This document shows, piece by piece, positions 16,971 through 23,971 of a stretch of 36,898 nt of DNA. The translations under genes and the position numbers were made by a program. The stretch covers positions 1 to 36,898 of the forward strand of contig NZ_AUWR01000058.1 of assembly GCF_000455125.1 (NCBI RefSeq), written 5' to 3'. Each line of letters opens with the position of its first letter. Within the stretch, counting starts at the first letter, position 1. The notes under the pieces were generated by a model. It worked only from the letters and a program-made list of their open reading frames with translations. It had not been told where the DNA came from and did not search any database. Source of the DNA: Mycobacterium sp. UM_WGJ. GTDB lineage: Bacteria; Actinomycetota; Actinomycetes; Mycobacteriales; Mycobacteriaceae.

Positions 16971-17372
16971 ATGGGCGACAACGGCGCCTTCGGATTCGAT
17001 TCCGAGGATTTGGATCGAATGATGCGTGAGGCCGGCGAGGGACTGCGTGCCGCATTCGACCGCTTCTCGGGCACGTTCGGCTCTGCCGGGAGCAACCGGG
17101 CCGGCTGGGGTGCGATCTTCGCCGACCTTGCTCGGGCTGCGCGGGCTGAGCCGGCGACCACCGGCGAGACCGGCGATGGAGTCTGGGCTATCTATACCGT
17201 CGGCGACGACGGAGCGGCGCGGGTCGAGCAGGTCTACGCCACCGAGATCGATGCGCTGCGGGCCAGCCAGCGCAATCCCGACCCGAAACGCCGGGTGCGG
17301 TTCCTGCCCTACGGGATCGCAGTGGGAGTGCTCGACGACGGTGCCGACGGCAGCGAGCCAACTCAGAGGTGA
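16971..17372 (+). CDS. conserved hypothetical protein, Rv0313-like
   Basis: A 133-residue acidic soluble protein, close to the 128 residues of Rv0313 and in the same position. GAAAGGGG 9-16 bases before ATG 16971 is a good ribosome-binding site. The N-terminal half is amphipathic helix (DSEDLDRMMREAGEGLRAAFDRF); the C-terminal half looks like a small beta domain (WAIYTVGDDGAARVEQVYATEIDALRA split by short turns). No catalytic motif recognised. Confidence 0.72.
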   Translation: MGDNGAFGFDSEDLDRMMREAGEGLRAAFDRFSGTFGSAGSNRAGWGAIFADLARAARAEPATTGETGDGVWAIYTVGDDGAARVEQVYATEIDALRASQRNPDPKRRVRFLPYGIAVGVLDDGADGSEPTQR

Positions 17373-17401
17373 CATAGGCCACGCAGGCGGGCTTGTGTTG
17401 T

Positions 17402-17429
17402 TTGACACCGGTGCGCTGTGGGTTAGATT
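17402..17429 (+). promoter_or_regulatory. consensus promoter predicting a leaderless glucanase mRNA
   Basis: TTGACA (17402-17407), 16-base spacer, TAGATT (17424-17429), then exactly six bases to the GTG at 17436, which would be the +1 base. This is the best sigma-A-type promoter match I see in the window. Confidence 0.65.
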
Positions 17430-17435
17430 GCCACC

Positions 17436-18347
17436 GTGCCCGAGATGAACCGCCGCCAGATCATGATGATGCTGGGTGCCGGCGCATTGGCTGCCGCAGC
17501 CCCCACCCCCCAGGCCAGAGCCGTTCCGGCGGGTCCTGGAGCGCCGGGCGACCCGGCTCAGGCGCCGTCTGCCCCGGCTGATCCCGCTGCGCCTGCCGCG
17601 CCTACGGCCGCCGCCAAGCCCGGGGGCTTCATCTGGCATGACGAGTTCGACGGACCCGCCGGCTCGGCGCCCGATCCGTCGAAGTGGACGATCTCCAACC
17701 ACCGCACCCCGATCCGTCGCCCCGTCGGCTGGGACCGGCCCGAGTACTTTCACCAGTACCGCGACAGCCGCAAGAATGTTTTCCTCGACGGCAAATCCAA
17801 CCTGGTGATCCGCGGCACGCAGGAGGGCACCAACTACTTCGGCGGTTTGGTGCACGGCAACTGGCGGGGCGGCATCGGCACCACCTGGGAAGCGCGTATC
17901 AAGCTGGACTGCCAGACCTCCGGTGCCTGGCCCGCATGGTGGCTGTCCAACGATGACCCGGGCCGCGAGGGCGAAATCGACCTGATGGAGTGGTACGGCA
18001 ACGGCGAGTGGCCGTCGGGCACCACTGTGCACGCCAACCCGTATGGCACGGCGTTCGAGACCTTCGCCTACCCGGTCGACAACAACTGGCACACTTGGCG
18101 GGTCACCTGGAACCAGAGCGGGATGTATTTCTGGCAGGACTATGTCGAGGGCAAGGAGCCGTACTTCTCCGTTCCGGCCGTCGGCATCGAGAACATCGAG
18201 GAACCCGGCCGGGAGTGGCCGTTCAACGACCCCGGCTACACCGTGTTCCCGATCCTGAACCTGGCCATCGGCGGATCCGGCGGCGGCGACGCCCGGGCGG
18301 GGAACTACCCGGCGGACATGCTGATCGACTGGGTGCGGGTGTTCTAG
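17436..18347 (+). CDS. exported GH16 beta-1,3-glucanase-like hydrolase (copy 1), Rv0315-like
   Basis: A 303-residue protein. The N-terminus MPEMNRRQIMMMLGAGALA is a Tat-type signal (Arg-Arg, hydrophobic core, AxA near residue 29), followed by a Pro/Ala linker to about residue 65 and a GH16 jelly-roll domain. The catalytic signature is EIDLMEW (ExDxxE), with Trp-rich substrate-cleft segments (WPAWWLSNDD, NNWHTWRVTW). GH16 enzymes hydrolyse or transfer beta-1,3- and related glucans. Rv0315 (294 residues) occupies the same position in M. tuberculosis. GTG start at the predicted transcription start. Confidence 0.87.
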   Translation: MPEMNRRQIMMMLGAGALAAAAPTPQARAVPAGPGAPGDPAQAPSAPADPAAPAAPTAAAKPGGFIWHDEFDGPAGSAPDPSKWTISNHRTPIRRPVGWDRPEYFHQYRDSRKNVFLDGKSNLVIRGTQEGTNYFGGLVHGNWRGGIGTTWEARIKLDCQTSGAWPAWWLSNDDPGREGEIDLMEWYGNGEWPSGTTVHANPYGTAFETFAYPVDNNWHTWRVTWNQSGMYFWQDYVEGKEPYFSVPAVGIENIEEPGREWPFNDPGYTVFPILNLAIGGSGGGDARAGNYPADMLIDWVRVF

Positions 18348-18369
18348 GAACGGTTCGTCACTTGACGCC

Positions 18370-18397
18370 AGCCGGTCGGGGTGATCCCCGGCCGGCT
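18370..18397 (+). terminator. hairpin after first GH16 gene
   Basis: AGCCGGTCGGGG (18370-18381) and CCCCGGCCGGCT (18386-18397) pair with one mismatch around a 4-base loop (TGAT), 22 bp after the stop. This is followed by GCTCGTTCT. A good intrinsic-terminator-like structure that would insulate the second GH16 gene. Confidence 0.6.
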
Positions 18398-18408
18398 CGC
18401 TCGTTCTA

Positions 18409-18428
18409 TGGGAGCGGTAACGCTTCCA
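18409..18428. promoter_or_regulatory. LacI-type operator candidate before second GH16 gene
   Basis: Half-sites TGGGAGCG (18409-18416) and CGCTTCCA (18421-18428) are inverted with 7 of 8 bases matching around GTAA. The half-site resembles the TGGGAGCG arm of CebR/CelR-type operators for glucan-utilisation genes, although those are normally without the 4-base centre. It lies 35 bp upstream of the GTG at 18464, in a good position to control that gene. Confidence 0.45.
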
Positions 18429-18463
18429 TTGATGCCCCGGCCGGGTAGTGGTTTCATGCGAAG

Positions 18464-19285
18464 GTGGCCGAGATAGATCGACGCAGCCTGATGTTGACGA
18501 CCGGAATCGGCATGCTCGCCGCCGCGATGCGCCTGCCGGAGGCCTGGGCCCGACCCGGGCCCGTCGATCCACTGCCCTCGGCCCCCTCGCAGAACTACCT
18601 CTTCAGCGACGAGTTCGACGGTCCGGCCGGTTCCGCGCCGGATCCGGCGAAGTGGGCGGTGGCACGGGCGCGGGAATCAATGAAGGACCCGACGTTTTGG
18701 GAGCGCCCCGAGAACGTCGGCCAATACCGCGACGACCGCAAGAACGTGTTCGTCGACGGCAAGTCGAACCTCGTGTTGCGCGCCGCCAAAGACGGCGATA
18801 CCTACTACAGCGGCAAAGTCCAGAGCCGGTGGATGGGCGGTATCGGGCACACCTGGGAAGCCCGGATCAAGCTGAACTGCCTCACCGCCGGGGCTTGGCC
18901 CGCCTGGTGGATGGGCAACGAAGACCAAGGCGAGATCGACGTGCTGGAGTGGTACGGCAACGGCAATTGGCCGTCGGCGACCACCGTCCACACAAAAGCG
19001 AACGGTGCCGAATGGGCGACCCAACAGATTTCGATGGACAGCGCCTGGCACACCTGGCGGTGCCGCTGGGACGCCGACGGTATCCGGTTCTGGCGCGACT
19101 ACGTCGACGGTGCGGCACCCTACTTTTCGGTTCCGGCGAATTCGATCGCGGACTGGCCGTTCAATAACCCTGGATACCAAGTATTTTCGGTGTTCAACTT
19201 GGCGGTGGCCGGTTCCGGTGGCGGCGATCCACGACCGGGCAGCTATCCCGCGGAGATGCTCGTCGACTGGATTCGGGTTTTCTAA
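18464..19285 (+). CDS. exported GH16 beta-1,3-glucanase-like hydrolase (copy 2)
   Basis: A 273-residue paralogue of the preceding gene. It starts GTG 18464 with a twin-Arg signal (IDRRSLMLTTGIGMLAAAM; cleavage near AWA) but without the Pro/Ala linker of copy 1. The catalytic motif EIDVLEW and cleft motifs WPAWWMGNED and WHTWRCRW are conserved. The two copies share DEFDGPAGSAPDP, RKNVF-DGKSNL and TWEARIKL blocks and clearly arose by tandem duplication. Spacing of 116 bp, a terminator and a candidate operator suggest independent regulation. The stop overlaps the convergent gene by 4 bp (19282-19285). Confidence 0.86.
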   Translation: MAEIDRRSLMLTTGIGMLAAAMRLPEAWARPGPVDPLPSAPSQNYLFSDEFDGPAGSAPDPAKWAVARARESMKDPTFWERPENVGQYRDDRKNVFVDGKSNLVLRAAKDGDTYYSGKVQSRWMGGIGHTWEARIKLNCLTAGAWPAWWMGNEDQGEIDVLEWYGNGNWPSATTVHTKANGAEWATQQISMDSAWHTWRCRWDADGIRFWRDYVDGAAPYFSVPANSIADWPFNNPGYQVFSVFNLAVAGSGGGDPRPGSYPAEMLVDWIRVF

Positions 19286-20175
19286 AGCGGGCTTGTGTCC
19301 CCGGTCTTGGCGGGATCGGCGCCGCCTTCGTGGGCCTCGAGCCACGCCACGCCCTGGTCGGCCGCTCGAATCAGTGCGCCCCGTTCGCCGAAATAGGCTG
19401 CGAACAAACCGAAGCCGGGCAGGGATCCCAGGCGCTGGTAGAGCTTCTTCGGGTGCGGGCGCTTGCTCACCTCGTCGAACGTTGCCCGCAGGATGCCGGC
19501 CAGCTGCCAGATGGTCCGGGTGATCACCACCGGGGTCGATGACGAGATCGACTTCAGCGGCTTCCACCCCGGCGGCGGCGTCTGCGGCAGTGGCGCGGGA
19601 TCGGGCTGTGTGGGCACGTCGACGTTCTCGGGCAGATGCCGCCCGCACAACACCTCGGCAAGCAGCCGCACCTGCACACGGCGGTCGGTGACGCCGTATT
19701 CGCGGGCCAGCGCGCACAACACGATGGCGTGGTTGATGAATCCCGCCAGCTCGCCCACCGGGACCACTCGAGTCAGCCAGCCGAAGACCCCGGGGGAGGC
19801 GACCACCACGGTGTTGAGCGCGCCCACCCGGTGCACCCACCAGTGCACGCGTTGCTCGCGGCTCATCCGCTCCCAGGCCGCGGTGCCCGGTAGATCCGCG
19901 GCGTTGATCAGCTGGGCCCCGGCGTTCAGGGCGCGGTGGGTGACGCTGGGGCCGCGACCGGCCTCGTTACGGCGCCGCCGCAGCCGAATTCGGCGGAGGC
20001 GATCGGACAGGCCACGAGGCGGCGTGAGCAGGCGGCGGGTGCGTTTGCGCAGCCCGATCGGATCGGCCTCGGCGAGCAGGTCGAGCAGCGGGTCGATGAC
20101 CGCGACCGCGCGGCCCAGAGCGTCGGCGACCTCGACGTCGGTCAGGGTGGCGTGCGACTTCGGAAACAGGCCCAT
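19282..20175 (-). CDS. conserved hypothetical mycobacterial protein
   Basis: A 297-residue, Arg-rich, largely helical protein without a signal peptide. A basic stretch (RRIRLRRRRNEAGRG) around 80-95 is followed by repeated helical segments with W and H residues (HWWVHRVGALNTVVVASPGVFGWL). I do not recognise the family; the overall look is of an EcsC- or helical-bundle-type protein, and that is only a guess. ATG at 20175, 19 bp after the TetR stop on the same strand, so it is probably the third gene of an SDR-TetR-hypothetical operon. Confidence 0.65.
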   Translation of the reverse strand: MGLFPKSHATLTDVEVADALGRAVAVIDPLLDLLAEADPIGLRKRTRRLLTPPRGLSDRLRRIRLRRRRNEAGRGPSVTHRALNAGAQLINAADLPGTAAWERMSREQRVHWWVHRVGALNTVVVASPGVFGWLTRVVPVGELAGFINHAIVLCALAREYGVTDRRVQVRLLAEVLCGRHLPENVDVPTQPDPAPLPQTPPPGWKPLKSISSSTPVVITRTIWQLAGILRATFDEVSKRPHPKKLYQRLGSLPGFGLFAAYFGERGALIRAADQGVAWLEAHEGGADPAKTGDTSPL

Positions 20176-20194
20176 ACCGGTGATTGTGGCGGGA

Positions 20195-20827
20195 TCAGCC
20201 GGCGCCGGGGGCGTTTAGGGCGAGTGCGCCGCGCAGCGCGACTTCAGCCAGCCGCCGCGCGTGGTGCTCGGTGAGCGGGCAATGCCCGGTCATGCGGCGA
20301 AATATCAGCGGACCGAACAGCAGATCGATGACGTCGTCGATGGCGATGTCGGCGTCAACATGGCCGCGGGTGACTCCCCGTTGCCATAGTTCGGTGATGG
20401 CGGCGCGGCGACCATCGAGAAAGTATTCGCGGAAATAGACCGCGCCCGCCGCATCCTCCACGCAGGCGGCAAGCAACTGTGCGAAGACGTCACCGCGGCT
20501 GCTGGCGTAGAACGCCGAGACGCGCACCATTTGTTCGGCGAGGTCGCCGACGGCGCTTCCGGTGTCCGGCAAGGGCAGATCCTGGGCCATCATCGCGCCG
20601 AAAGCCTCGGCGGCGACCGCAGTTCGTGACGGCCAGTGTTTGTAGATGGTGGCCTTGCTGGCCCCGGACCGGGCCGCGATCGCGTCGACCGTCGTGGCGG
20701 CATAGCCGCCCTCGTCGAGGAGTTGTGCGGTCGCATCCAAGATGGCCTGGTGGATGCGGTCGCTGCGCGGGCCGGTGGGGCGGGCGAAGATGTATTCGCC
20801 GGCCCCACCGACGGTTTCAGGCGGCAT
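20195..20827 (-). CDS. TetR/AcrR family regulator in the SDR operon
   Basis: A 210-residue TetR regulator: HTH at about 28-75 (TTVDAIAARSGASKATIYKHWPSR) and a helical ligand domain with a C-terminal region typical of TetR_C families. ATG 20827 overlaps the end of the SDR gene by 11 bp, so translation is coupled to it. The palindrome at 21678-21693 upstream of the SDR gene is its likely operator, making the operon autoregulated. Ligand unknown, perhaps the substrate or product of the SDR. Confidence 0.85.
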   Translation of the reverse strand: MPPETVGGAGEYIFARPTGPRSDRIHQAILDATAQLLDEGGYAATTVDAIAARSGASKATIYKHWPSRTAVAAEAFGAMMAQDLPLPDTGSAVGDLAEQMVRVSAFYASSRGDVFAQLLAACVEDAAGAVYFREYFLDGRRAAITELWQRGVTRGHVDADIAIDDVIDLLFGPLIFRRMTGHCPLTEHHARRLAEVALRGALALNAPGAG

Positions 20828-21656
20828 CGTCGAAGTCGGTCGAGGACGAGACGTCGCGCCACTGGGCCAATTCGGCTTGCACGTGGGCGAGCTTGCCCTC
20901 GACCGCGGCGATGGTGTCGTTGCCCAGCAGCAGGCGCACCGGGGGCCGCTCGGACTCGACGACGTCGATGATGGCTGCCGCCGCCTTGACCGGGTCGCCA
21001 GGCTGGTCGTGGTTGCGGTCGGCTGCGGTCGTGCGCATCTTGCCCGCCGGCCCCTCGGCGTAGTCGTCGATGGTGTTCTGCTGGATCTGCAAGCTCGAGG
21101 AGTCCAGGAAGTCCGTGCGGAAGTAGCCGGGCTCGACCACCATGGCGTGGATTCCCAGGGGTTGCAGCTCGGCATGCAGCGCTTCGGAGAGTGCTTCGAC
21201 GGCGAACTTGGTGGAGGCGTACACGCCCCACCCCGGGGAGCTGACGAACCCGCCCACCGAGGAAATGTTGACGATGGTGCCGGATCGCTGTGCGCGCAGC
21301 ACCGGGGTGACCGCGCGCGTGACGGTCAACAGGCCGAACACGTTGGTCTCGTAGACGGCGCGCACCTCGGCGTCGGTGGCTTCCTCGACGGCGCCCAGCA
21401 GCCCGCGGCCGGCGTTGTTGATCAGCACGTCGATACGGCCGAAGCGGTCCACCGCGGCCTGCACGGCCTGGCGTGCTTGGGTCTCGTCGGTGACATCGAG
21501 GGCCACGGCAAGCACGTTGTCGTTCTCGCCGAGTGCCTCGGTGACGGTGGCCGCGTCGCGTGCGGTCGCGACCACCTGATGGCCGCGGTCCAACAGATCG
21601 CGTGCGATCTGCAGGCCGAACCCGCGGGAAGCTCCTGTGATGAACCAGACGCTCAT
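20817..21656 (-). CDS. short-chain dehydrogenase/reductase (classical SDR)
   Basis: A 279-residue Rossmann oxidoreductase. The cofactor motif TGASRGFG (about 8-15), NNAG (about 85-88), catalytic Ser in NISSVGG and YASTK (Tyr/Lys about 152-156) are all present. Arg at 27-33 region (ATARD) and ALDVTD suggest NADP(H) preference. The PGYFRTDF segment and the C-terminal extension place it among the SDR5-like oxidoreductases often annotated generically. Substrate unknown. GGAAGGG precedes ATG 21656. It leads the SDR-TetR operon and is probably induced by the ligand of the following TetR. Confidence 0.88.
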   Translation of the reverse strand: MSVWFITGASRGFGLQIARDLLDRGHQVVATARDAATVTEALGENDNVLAVALDVTDETQARQAVQAAVDRFGRIDVLINNAGRGLLGAVEEATDAEVRAVYETNVFGLLTVTRAVTPVLRAQRSGTIVNISSVGGFVSSPGWGVYASTKFAVEALSEALHAELQPLGIHAMVVEPGYFRTDFLDSSSLQIQQNTIDDYAEGPAGKMRTTAADRNHDQPGDPVKAAAAIIDVVESERPPVRLLLGNDTIAAVEGKLAHVQAELAQWRDVSSSTDFDDAA

Positions 21657-21677
21657 GTCGTCGCCCTTCCGTAAATG

Positions 21678-21693
21678 AACTGTACGGTCAGTT
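21678..21693. promoter_or_regulatory. TetR-type operator upstream of SDR operon
   Basis: The 16-bp sequence AACTGTACGGTCAGTT has inverted arms AACTG and CAGTT with a central CG; 12 of 16 positions are symmetric. It is 22 bp upstream of the SDR start and overlaps TACAGT, a plausible -10 on the minus strand, so binding would block transcription. Confidence 0.65.
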
Positions 21694-21801
21694 TAGATAG
21701 CGCACCGGGGGAGCGCAAGGGTCAATCTGGAGCGAGATGCGGGCCTCACCAGATTTCATTTGCTGTTGCACAGGGAAAACATCGTTGACACACGGCGAAG
21801 T

Positions 21802-21807
21802 TAGTTT
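21802..21807 (+). promoter_or_regulatory. -10 hexamer predicting a near-leaderless MTB12-like mRNA
   Basis: TAGTTT at 21802-21807 places transcription start at about 21814, one base before the ATG at 21815. No Shine-Dalgarno sequence is visible. A TTGACA lies at 21785-21790 but the spacer of 11 is too short for it to be the matching -35. Confidence 0.35.
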
Positions 21808-21814
21808 TGCGGCC

Positions 21815-22285
21815 ATGAGAATCGCCTCCGCCTCGATCGTGCTTGCTGCTGCGCTCACGGGCGTCGCTACACCCGCAACCGCCGCCGCTGCCGAGCCCGT
21901 GCCCACCCCCGACGAAGTGCTGGCCGCGATGGCCGAGCTGACCAACCCGGACATCCCGGCGGCGAACAAGGGCAACATCGTCACCCCCGGCTTCAGTCCC
22001 GAAGAAGCCCAGACGATCGATCAGCGACTGCGCGAGACCCAAGAGGCCGGATTATTGCCGTACCACTTCGTGGTGACCGATATCCAGCCCGCGCAAGACA
22101 ACTTCGCCGGTGCGACCGTGGCCTCGGTCGGGGGCTTTCACGAGGAGAGCGCGCCCGAGCCCATCGTGCTGTCCGAGCAGGGCGGCCGCTGGCTGATCAC
22201 GCACGACACCGCGGTGACGGCTCTGGAGCACTTCTGGCACAACGCCAACCGGCCCTTTGTGCCCATCGTGCCGTGGGTCAAGTGA
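21815..22285 (+). CDS. secreted MTB12/CFP-2-like low-molecular-weight antigen family protein
   Basis: A 156-residue protein from ATG 21815. A Sec signal peptide (about 1-26, ALTGVATPATAAAA) precedes a mature domain that follows the recalled MTB12 (Rv2376c) pattern: LTNPDIPAANKGNIVTPG, then TGLLP-like GLLPYHFVVTDIQPA and QGGRWLIT. This is an NTF2-like small secreted fold of unknown function. It is the last chromosomal gene before the integrated element. Confidence 0.8.
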   Translation: MRIASASIVLAAALTGVATPATAAAAEPVPTPDEVLAAMAELTNPDIPAANKGNIVTPGFSPEEAQTIDQRLRETQEAGLLPYHFVVTDIQPAQDNFAGATVASVGGFHEESAPEPIVLSEQGGRWLITHDTAVTALEHFWHNANRPFVPIVPWVK

Positions 22286-22322
22286 GCCGTTTTCCCGAGG
22301 GCGCTGGTAGCCGATAAAAGCG

Positions 22323-22363
22323 TGGAGCCGATGACGGGAATCGAACCCGCGTATTCAGCTTGG
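22323..22363. repeat. attL: 41-bp core repeat
   Basis: Identical over 41 bases to 30537-30577. It is a partial tRNA-Gly 3' segment (CCA end through the T arm to the anticodon stem, read on the minus strand); the sequence diverges immediately after TTGG, so the left copy no longer encodes a full tRNA. Confidence 0.95.
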
Positions 22364-22814
22364 AGCCGAAGCGTCTGTCGCAGTGCGCTGAGATTCGTTA
22401 AGGTGTTGCCGCTCAGTGGGATTCGTTGGAAATAGGTCTGTGTGGATACAGGCGAGTATGCGGCGTGTCGCGGACGTTTATCCGGGGAAAATACGGAGTA
22501 GCAGCAAACGGGCTGCGCTGGAACTACTGCGGACGCACTGCGGACGGCGGGGCCGTGCGACGCCTACTCCGTCGCCTTCATCTCGACGTAGACCTGGATC
22601 ATCTGCGGAGCCACGTCATCAACTCTGCATACCCATGCATGACTTGCGAAAAAAAAAGACCGCTCCCTCTATTAACGCCAATGGAGTGGCGCTTGACCCT
22701 GCGGCCGGGGTCACTCCCCCACCCATCTCCGCAGGTCAGAGCGTTATCGCGTGGCTCGCGGCCGGCTGGCGATGCGTCGACCGACCGTCCTGGCCGCATA
22801 GTTATGCATGAGTG
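22364..22814. other. left terminal region of the element without a convincing gene
   Basis: About 450 bp. Several long plus-strand frames are open here but they start on weak codons, lack ribosome-binding sites and have non-coding-like composition. It contains two copies of GATTCGTT (near 22391 and 22422), an arm-type repeat (22483-22496), an A9 run near 22649-22657, and on the minus strand a short tail reading DDVAPQMIQVYVEMKATE before a stop at 22564-22566, which looks like the C-terminus of a lost or very small protein. This is the region where an attachment arm and any leftover packaging sequence would lie. Confidence 0.5.
22483..22496 (+). repeat. candidate integrase arm-type site (left)
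   Basis: CGGGGAAAATACGG matches CGGGGAAAATGCGG at 30467-30480 in 13 of 14 bases, in the same orientation. The two copies flank the att cores at 119 and 56 bp, as arm-binding sites of tyrosine integrases do. Confidence 0.5.
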
Positions 22815-22853
22815 CGGCCCGGCGCCCTGGCTGACGGACAGGGCGCCGGGCCG
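22815..22853 (-). terminator. strong terminator hairpin of the element operon
   Basis: CGGCCCGGCGCCCTG (22815-22829) and CAGGGCGCCGGGCCG (22839-22853) form a perfect 15-bp stem with a 9-base loop, downstream of the capsid gene on the minus strand. The stability of the stem suggests efficient termination even without a U-tract. Confidence 0.8.
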
Positions 22854-22881
22854 ACTTCCGCCACAACCCCTACAGCCCTCA

Positions 22882-22996
22882 CTAGCCGGGGGTCGGCGTC
22901 ACCGGCTCGGTCGAGGAGTTGGGCGACCAGCTGGTGGTGATTGAGGTCCGGCCGGCGGGCGGTATCGGCGTGAACTTCCGACGGCCGGACCGGTCC
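22882..22996 (-). other. start-less coding-like frame after the capsid gene
   Basis: Directly after the capsid stop the +1 frame stays open to a TAG at 22882-22884 and reads KDRSGRRKFTPIPPAG, then RTSITTSWSPNSSTEPV and a PTPG end. Nearly every third codon position is G or C, as in real genes of this genome. I find no ATG, GTG or TTG start in this frame, and it is open back into the capsid gene. It may be a frameshift-dependent capsid extension or a small gene that lost its start. Confidence 0.3.
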
Positions 22997-23851
22997 TTAG
23001 CTGCCGCCGTCGTCGCTGGCGATGGTGAACTTGCCGACGCGCTCGGGCCGTACCAGGTTCCAGCCGATGCGCCACGTCGCCCTCACGGCAACCGAGTCGG
23101 AGTCGAAGTACCGGTCGTACGAGTTGGCGATCCGCACCTGGCCGACCGCGGCCGCGATGGCGTTGCGGTCGATCACCAGACCGGAGTACGGGGTGACGTG
23201 GCGGTTGACGATGACCGGGATGCCGAGCAGCCGGGGCTGCGCGTCGTCGGTGCCGGCTCCGAGCAGGCTGGCGCTGAAGTCGGTGCCAAGCTTTAGCTTG
23301 CGCAGTTCCGACCAGCCCTTGGGATCGAGCACGATGGCACTCGGGTTGGCCAAGTTGCCCTGCAACTCGGCGATCAGGTCGGCCAGGACATCGAGGTCGG
23401 TCGCCAGTTCGCCGCCGTCCACGGTGCCGGCCAGGTTGAGTAGGCCGGCCGGCGGGGTGACCGCCGGACTGACCGGCGCGGCCTGGCTGATGAATGCTTG
23501 GTCAGCCTTGTAGACGATGCTGCGGGCGACGCTGGTGGCCAGCTCGCGCGCGGTGCCTTCCTGGCTGAACTGCTCGTCGGTCACCTTCACCAGTTGCGAA
23601 ATCTTGCCGGTGTGGACAACGACCTCGGACAGGTCCGGCGGGTTGTCGGAGATGGTGTCACCTTCACCGACGAACGTGGCGGCGGCATCGTCGATGTAGG
23701 CGACGCGCACTGCGGGCTGGTCACCCTGGACGGCGCCGACAACGTTGGCACACTGCAGGACTAAAGCGTTCGGGACGACATCAGCCGGCGCGAACGCTTG
23801 TACATCTGGCCGCCACGGATACGCGGCGGTGGTGGTGTCGATGGTTGCCAT
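22997..23851 (-). CDS. phage major capsid protein, HK97 fold family
   Basis: A 284-residue protein with the layout of Siphoviridae-type HK97 capsids: N-terminal arm, VGEGDTISDNPPDLSEVVVHTGKISQLVKVTDEQFSQ (the E-loop/P-domain strand segment, seen in pieces), an A-domain with AIVLDPKGWSELRKL and LLGIPVIVNRHV, and a C-terminal strand region ending VGKFTIASDDG. There is no fused protease and no long delta domain; the separate scaffold gene just upstream fills that role. ATG 23851 has a strong AGGAGGTAA ribosome-binding site, and a long hairpin separates it from the scaffold gene, so it is probably highly translated. No portal or protease gene accompanies it. Confidence 0.85.
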   Translation of the reverse strand: MATIDTTTAAYPWRPDVQAFAPADVVPNALVLQCANVVGAVQGDQPAVRVAYIDDAAATFVGEGDTISDNPPDLSEVVVHTGKISQLVKVTDEQFSQEGTARELATSVARSIVYKADQAFISQAAPVSPAVTPPAGLLNLAGTVDGGELATDLDVLADLIAELQGNLANPSAIVLDPKGWSELRKLKLGTDFSASLLGAGTDDAQPRLLGIPVIVNRHVTPYSGLVIDRNAIAAAVGQVRIANSYDRYFDSDSVAVRATWRIGWNLVRPERVGKFTIASDDGGS

Positions 23852-23875
23852 CGAGTTACCTCCTGGGGAAACGGG

Positions 23876-23932
23876 TGCGGCCCGGAAGCGCGCACATCAT
23901 CAAAGTGAGTGATGGCGCGGCTCCGGGCCGCA
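23876..23932 (-). promoter_or_regulatory. long hairpin between scaffold and capsid genes
   Basis: TGCGGCCCGGA (23876-23886) pairs perfectly with TCCGGGCCGCA (23922-23932); inside it GCGC/GCGC and CATCA/TGATG continue the stem after small bulges, giving a nearly complete 57-base hairpin. It begins 24 bp upstream of the capsid ATG, on the leader of that gene. It may terminate, attenuate, protect or process the mRNA; no U-tract follows. Confidence 0.6.
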
Positions 23933-23971
23933 TCCGATTCGCTCCGCTCCGGGCGAAGGCTTAGAGGGATT

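Noticed and set aside
16878-18572. A 564-codon minus-strand frame opposite the glucanase genes
   Set aside because: It is antisense to three genes with recognisable motifs, is Arg/Gly/His-rich and matches no family; a typical mirror frame of GC-rich coding DNA.
22647-22660. A9 run as an intrinsic terminator
   Set aside because: No stable stem directly precedes it on either strand.
22416-22944. Two long overlapping plus-strand frames (131 and 172 codons) at the left end of the element
   Set aside because: No ribosome-binding site, weak starts, composition rich in Arg/Ser/Pro typical of non-coding high-GC DNA, and overlap with the operon terminator hairpin.
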